Source: an uncultured Rikenella sp. (GTDB lineage: Bacteria > Bacteroidota > Bacteroidia > Bacteroidales > Rikenellaceae). From it: a stretch of 8,884 bases of DNA. The position numbers and the translations under genes are program-made. Numbering within the stretch: position 1 is the stretch's first letter; each line of letters begins with the position of its first letter. Below are positions 6,901 through 8,884 of this stretch, one piece after another. Where the stretch lies: NCBI RefSeq assembly GCF_910579375.1, contig NZ_CAJTUJ010000072.1, forward strand, positions 1 through 8,884, in the 5' to 3' direction. The notes beneath the pieces are model-generated. The model was not told where the DNA came from and ran no database searches. It was given only the letters and a program-made list of their open reading frames with translations.

Positions 6901-7561
6901 CCGTCCCGCGGGTCACCGGATGTTCCGGATTCAAGGCCCGTTCGCGGAAGGCTTTCAAAGCGTCCATATCGATCAGCGATTTCAGCGCTTCGGTATCGAA
7001 CTCTTCGATCTTCTGAATTTCGTGCGAAGTCCGGAAGCCGTCGAAGAAGTTGATGAACGGCACCCGCCCCTTGATTGCGGTCAAATGCGACACCGCCGAG
7101 AGATCCATCACCTCCTGCACCGATCCGCTGGCGAGCATGGCAAACCCGGTCTGCCGTGCGCTCATCACGTCGGCATGGTCGCCGAAGATCGACAAGGCCT
7201 GTGCGGCCAATGCCCGGGCCGAGACATGGAACACCGCCGGCAAAAGCTCCCCGGCAATTTTGTACATGTTCGGAATCATCAGCAACAACCCCTGCGATGC
7301 GGTATAGGTGGTGGTCAACGCCCCCGCCTGCAACGAGCCGTGCACAGCCCCTGCCGCACCCGCTTCGGACTGCATCTCCTGCACGCGGACGGTTTCGCCG
7401 AAAATGTTTTTCTTCCCTGCGGCCGCCCATTCGTCCACATACTCCGCCATGGTCGAACTCGGCGTGATCGGATAGATCGCCGCCACTTCGCTGAACATGT
7501 AAGCGATGTGCGCAGCGGCATAATTCCCGTCACAGGTAATGAATTTCTTCTGATTTGCCAT
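3950..7561 (-). CDS. nifJ: Pyruvate:ferredoxin (flavodoxin) oxidoreductase, single chain
   Basis: The enzyme oxidises pyruvate with CoA to acetyl-CoA and CO2, reducing ferredoxin or flavodoxin; it is cytoplasmic and oxygen-sensitive. The 1203-residue chain is of full length for the homodimeric fused class. The pyruvate/TPP domain comes first (YPITPSSTMAE at 30-40), then the transketolase C-like domain about 260-415, with RPFSAKY at 308-314. The gamma-type domain is at about 425-630. Two [4Fe-4S] motifs follow: C697, C700, C703, C707 and C752, C755, C758, C762. The C-terminal TPP domain carries the proximal cluster ligands C822, C825, C850 and C1084, GGDGWAYDIG at 974-983 and YSNTGGQSSK at 1007-1016. 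All key residues are present. An alanine-rich tail (1185-1203) ends the protein. The ATG at 7561 immediately precedes the conserved N-terminus; no strong Shine-Dalgarno is present. It has its own promoter box and a terminator, so it is probably monocistronic. Confidence 0.97.
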   Translation of the reverse strand: MANQKKFITCDGNYAAAHIAYMFSEVAAIYPITPSSTMAEYVDEWAAAGKKNIFGETVRVQEMQSEAGAAGAVHGSLQAGALTTTYTASQGLLLMIPNMYKIAGELLPAVFHVSARALAAQALSIFGDHADVMSARQTGFAMLASGSVQEVMDLSAVSHLTAIKGRVPFINFFDGFRTSHEIQKIEEFDTEALKSLIDMDALKAFRERALNPEHPVTRGTAQNPDIYFQSREAANKFYDAVPDMVADYMAKISQITGREYHPFDYYGDPEATHVVIAMGSVTETIKEVIDMLRAKGEKVGLVSVHLYRPFSAKYFLQAVPKTAKRICVLDRTKEPGANGDPLYLDVVEVFANRKDIPADRKPLIIGGRYGLSSKDTTPAQMIAVYENLAQNEPKNQFTVGIVDDVTFKSLPVGAEVAAGDASTYEARFIGLGSDGTVGANKNSIKIIGGATDKYCQAYFSYDSKKSGGYTSSHLRFGDRPIRSTYLVTTPNFVACHVPSYLGKYDLLKGLKDGGTFLLNAVWDEETTKKHLPDDMKKYLAEHHINFYIINATKIASELGLGSRTNTIMQSAFFKVSEVIPYDQAVEEMKKAIYKSYGKKGEDVVNKNYAAVDAGGKNVVKVEVPAEWASITVTAKAADPSRPEFISKIVDPINALAGDDLPVSAFTGREDGTWEAGTAAYEKRGIAAAIPAWKPENCIQCNQCAYVCPHAAIRPFLLTEAEAAAAPEGTPFIQGNGALKEYKFKIQVSPLDCTGCGNCANVCPAPKGKALVMEPMEALLPAEEPRWEYLHGKVGYKSTAVDKTQNVKNLQFTQPLFEFSGACAGCGETPYIKSITQLFGERMMVANATGCSSIYGGSAPSTPYCPDQVSGHGPAWANSLFEDNAEFGLGMHIGVEKMRDRLKQIMTDAIANCADCSAELKAAMQAWIDGKDSSAASVEATNKLLPLVEACGCDYCRQIKELKQYLIKKSQWIFGGDGWAYDIGYGGLDHVLASGEDVNVLVIDTEVYSNTGGQSSKATPVGAVAKFASSGKRIRKKDLGAMVMTYGYVYVAQVAMGANHSQYFQALKEAEAFPGPSLIIAYAPCINHGNKNGMGVSQLTEKRAVECGYWHLWRFNPLLEQEGKNPFTLDSKEPDWSKFQEFIHQEVRYTSLLKAFPQEAQELFAASEENAKWRYNSYKRYAAMHYDAAAEATEAAAAEVGAAK

Positions 7562-7692
7562 TGCTATCGAAATTGTTGAAATAATTTACTTACGGTAAGC
7601 CAACTCCTGACGCGCCTGCGAGAGCGTCTCTCCCGCGACGAAACGCGCGCCCGATTGGACAAAGTTACGGAAAATTTCGGCTCGGCGGGTCG
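7562..7692 (-). other. nifJ leader / cdaA-nifJ intergenic region
   Basis: These 131 bases hold the nifJ promoter box (7667-7660) and a leader of about 90 bases. One minus-strand frame is open through the whole leader, ending at a TAA at 7588-7586, and reads like protein (GARFVAGETLSQARQELAYRK, its last 21 residues minus none of note), yet it has no ATG or GTG after the promoter. A small GAGAG/CTCTC hairpin lies within it. A five-base-arm hairpin (7678-7682 with 7696-7700) spans the cdaA stop and is followed by AAATTTT, perhaps a weak terminator. Confidence 0.4.
7660..7667 (-). promoter_or_regulatory. Bacteroidota -7 box upstream of nifJ
   Basis: The minus strand reads TAACTTTG, an exact TAnnTTTG match, just after the cdaA stop codon and about 98 bases before the nifJ ATG. 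No TTTG is visible at the -33 position. It suggests that nifJ is transcribed independently of cdaA. Confidence 0.55.
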
Positions 7693-8469
7693 CTAAGCCG
7701 ATAAAATCCGGTTGAGCCGTTCGACCAGCGCCTCGGCATCGGCCACGGTGACGATTTCGCCCCCCTCGGCGACGGAGATCTTCCCGCGTTCTTCGGAAAC
7801 CACCACCACGACGGCGTCGCTGTGTTCGGTCAGCCCGATGGCGGCGCGATGCCGCATCCCGTAGTGCTGCGGAATATGCGGGTTGTCGGACGAGGGCAGA
7901 ATGCACCGGGCGGCATGAATCCTTCCCTGTCGGATAATCACGGCGCCGTCGTGCAACGGGCTGTTCTTGAAGAAGATGCTCTCGATCAGCCGCACGTCGA
8001 TCCGGGCATCGATCGTGTCTCCGGTCGCGGCGTAGGCTCCCAGATCGCCCTGCCGCTCGATACAGATCAAGGCGCCGGTATAGGTCGCGGCCATATTCCG
8101 ACAGGCTTTGGCGACCTCTTCGGTCCACTGGAGGTCGCTCCGGACGCCGGCCGACCGGAAGATGCGCCGCACGAAGCGGTTCTTGGCTTTGGCATAGCGG
8201 CTCCCGAGCAGCAGGAGATATCGCCGGATCTCTTGTTGAAAGACGATGATCAAGGCGAGTACGCCGACGCCGATCACTTGCCCCATAATGGAGCTGAGGA
8301 GGGTCATGTTCAAGGCTTTGACGACGACCCAAAGGAGGTAAACGATGAAGATTCCGGCAAAGATGGTCATCACGGAGGTACCGCGGATCATGCGGTAGAC
8401 TTGATAGAAAAGCACGGCGACGACCAGCACGTCAATGATGTCGAGGACGGTGATACTGATAAAATCCAT
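7693..8469 (-). CDS. cdaA: Membrane diadenylate cyclase CdaA
   Basis: The enzyme condenses two ATP into the second messenger c-di-AMP. The 258-residue product has three N-terminal membrane segments (about 7-28, 33-53 and 58-79), a short basic helix, and a DisA_N (DAC) catalytic domain at about 100-255. The DAC signature motifs are intact: LHDGA (D174-A176) and GMRHRAAIG (R206-R208). The start at 8469 is preferred over an extension of the open frame to 8814. The ATG is preceded by the strong Shine-Dalgarno GGGAGGAG (8484-8477) with seven bases of spacing, and the protein then begins like the family (MDFISITVLDIIDVL). The upstream extension is arginine/proline-rich and overlaps a FISUMP fragment on the other strand. 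No cdaR (YbbR) or glmM gene, its partners in Firmicutes, is nearby, and neither is folP, which I recall as a frequent Bacteroidota neighbour. Confidence 0.95.
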   Translation of the reverse strand: MDFISITVLDIIDVLVVAVLFYQVYRMIRGTSVMTIFAGIFIVYLLWVVVKALNMTLLSSIMGQVIGVGVLALIIVFQQEIRRYLLLLGSRYAKAKNRFVRRIFRSAGVRSDLQWTEEVAKACRNMAATYTGALICIERQGDLGAYAATGDTIDARIDVRLIESIFFKNSPLHDGAVIIRQGRIHAARCILPSSDNPHIPQHYGMRHRAAIGLTEHSDAVVVVVSEERGKISVAEGGEIVTVADAEALVERLNRILSA

Positions 8470-8476
8470 AGGTTTT

Positions 8477-8484
8477 CTCCTCCC
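8477..8484 (-). promoter_or_regulatory. cdaA: Strong Shine-Dalgarno deciding the cdaA start
   Basis: The minus strand reads GGGAGGAG, seven bases before the ATG at 8469. Most genes in this window, as in Bacteroidota generally, have weak or no Shine-Dalgarno, so this one stands out and fixes the start codon. Confidence 0.75.
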
Positions 8485-8511
8485 GGGGTGAATCGGCCGG
8501 AATTGTGTCGG

Positions 8512-8519
8512 TAAAGATA
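8512..8519 (-). promoter_or_regulatory. Probable -7 box upstream of cdaA
   Basis: The minus strand reads TATCTTTA, one base off the TAnnTTTG consensus, preceded by an A-rich CGGAAAAAACG much like the tract before the barrel-gene box. It would give a leader of about 40 bases. No -33 TTTG is seen. Confidence 0.4.
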
Positions 8520-8603
8520 CGTTTTTTCCGTTTCCGGCGGTTCGGAGCGCGGTCTCAAAGGAGTTAACGAAGGTTTCGGTGGAGTCTTTTTTAGGGAGAG
8601 AAG

Positions 8604-8791
8604 CGCCCCGGGCTTCCGCGGCTACGAAACGGGTGGGCTGTGGGGCGACGGCAGCGAGGGATCGCTTTGGTCTGCCTCGACTGAAGGGATATACAGTGTG
8701 CGTTTGCGTTTCCTGACAGATGTAGTCCAATCCGGTTATGCGCGTTATCGTGGCCACGGTTTTCCGTTGCGTTGCCTCTCGGAATAAACGG
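8604..8791 (+). pseudogene. FISUMP / C-type-lectin-like C-terminal fragment, copy 2
   Basis: From 8605 to the TAA at 8785-8787 the plus strand encodes 60 residues starting APGFRGYETG, with LWSAS in the middle and ending YRGHGFPLRCLSE. By hand alignment about 31 of 60 residues match copy 1, with one two-residue gap. Matches cluster in the scaffold (APGFR, WSAS, YRG.GF, LRCLSE), while the positions between are diverged. The frame continues open upstream but without an ATG and without domain similarity. Bases identical to copy 1 are 8604-8619 and 8766-8791. Like copy 1 it lies directly upstream of, and opposite to, a minus-strand gene (here cdaA, 135 bases away). It is a remnant or cassette, and translation as such is unlikely. 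Confidence 0.7.
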
Positions 8792-8806
8792 GGAAGGAGT
8801 GGGCCG

Positions 8807-8884
8807 ATGGACAATGGGGCGGAGCTGCCCCATGTAGCCGAACTTTGTGCGGACGGACGCCCGGGAGGTACGACAACTCCCGAC
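8807..8884 (+). CDS. Possible start of an unknown gene, cut by the window edge
   Basis: An ATG at 8807 is preceded by AAGGAG seven bases upstream, a textbook Shine-Dalgarno, and opens a frame of 26 codons to the edge (MDNGAELPHVAELCADGRPG and six more residues). I do not recognise the product. The aligned position after FISUMP copy 1 encodes a similar KGLELPYL in a start-less frame, so this may be a conserved trailing element of the fragment family and not a gene. The coding stretch also contains the hairpin 8814-8833, which argues against efficient translation. Confidence 0.25.
   Translation, partial: MDNGAELPHVAELCADGRPGGTTTPD
8814..8833 (+). repeat. Hairpin trailing FISUMP copy 2
   Basis: ATGGGGC (8814-8820) and GCCCCAT (8827-8833) pair perfectly around GGAGCT. 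It lies 27 bases after the fragment's stop codon at the same offset as a degenerate version after copy 1. No T-run follows, so it is a poor terminator by itself; it could be an mRNA 3' structure inherited from the parent gene. Confidence 0.55.

Larger units (their letters stand above)
8470..8884. other. Region upstream of cdaA to the window edge
   Basis: It holds the cdaA ribosome binding site and probable promoter box (to 8519). A stretch at 8520-8603 shows nothing recognisable. Next come the plus-strand FISUMP-like fragment (8604-8791), its trailing hairpin (8814-8833), and a short plus-strand open frame with a good ribosome binding site (from 8807) running off the edge. A six-base inverted repeat, CGGGAG (8862-8867) with CTCCCG (8877-8882), lies at the very end. 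Confidence 0.55.

Noticed and set aside
4010..7579. A 1189-codon open frame on the plus strand opposite nifJ
   Set aside because: It is in exact antisense register with nifJ and is open only because nifJ lacks TTA, CTA and TCA codons. Its product is rich in Arg/His/Pro and resembles no family.
7586..8332. A 248-codon minus-strand frame overlapping cdaA
   Set aside because: It is out of frame with the clear CdaA product, arginine-rich and without domain similarity. Only its tail beyond the cdaA stop is noted, as leader sequence.
3404..8791. A diversity-generating retroelement template/variable repeat pair
   Set aside because: No reverse transcriptase or accessory gene is in the window, and the copies differ also by synonymous changes such as CGC/CGT and GCG/GCC and by an indel. 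Pure adenine-directed mutagenesis from one template would not give these. A former target elsewhere remains possible.
8470..8814. N-terminal extension of CdaA upstream of 8469
   Set aside because: The extension has no family similarity, overlaps FISUMP copy 2 on the other strand and bypasses the strong Shine-Dalgarno at 8484-8477.

Overview
The window looks like chromosomal DNA from a GC-rich member of the Bacteroidota, most likely order Bacteroidales and perhaps the Alistipes/Rikenellaceae group (inference). The signs are a PF13568-type outer-membrane barrel, a DUF4369-type TlpA lipoprotein, a single-chain pyruvate:ferredoxin oxidoreductase, -7 promoter boxes of the Bacteroidota form TAnnTTTG, mostly weak Shine-Dalgarno sequences, and FISUMP-like (Fibrobacter succinogenes major paralogous domain) protein fragments. 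I recognise no tRNA, rRNA, CRISPR array, transposase or integrase.

All five intact genes lie on the minus strand. In transcription order they are: cdaA (8469-7693, diadenylate cyclase); nifJ (7561-3950, pyruvate:ferredoxin/flavodoxin oxidoreductase), with its own promoter box and a strong terminator at 3829-3787; then a second group of a small outer-membrane beta-barrel protein (3195-2575), a TlpA-like thioredoxin lipoprotein (2514-1327) and lpxD (1296-229), closely spaced and probably cotranscribed. The second group has an envelope theme: outer-membrane protein, extracytoplasmic thiol chemistry and lipid A synthesis. nifJ is central anaerobic metabolism (pyruvate to acetyl-CoA plus reduced ferredoxin). 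cdaA makes the second messenger c-di-AMP.

The two larger gene-free stretches (3196-3949 and 8470-8884) each hold, on the plus strand, a start-less 60-62-codon fragment that reads as the C-terminal end of a FISUMP/C-type-lectin-like domain. Their first 16 and last 26 bases are identical and their middles are diverged. Similarity continues about 50 bases past the stop codons into a hairpin. Each fragment lies just upstream of, and divergent from, a minus-strand gene. They may be pseudogene remnants or members of a dispersed cassette family; this is the most unusual feature of the window.

Bases 1-228, downstream of lpxD, hold no recognisable lpxC/fabZ or lpxA. Instead there is a dense set of short inverted repeats and a start-less open frame running off the edge. 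Codon use is strongly biased: across all five genes (about 2,400 codons) I find only one TTA and no CTA or TCA, which explains the very long antisense open frames.
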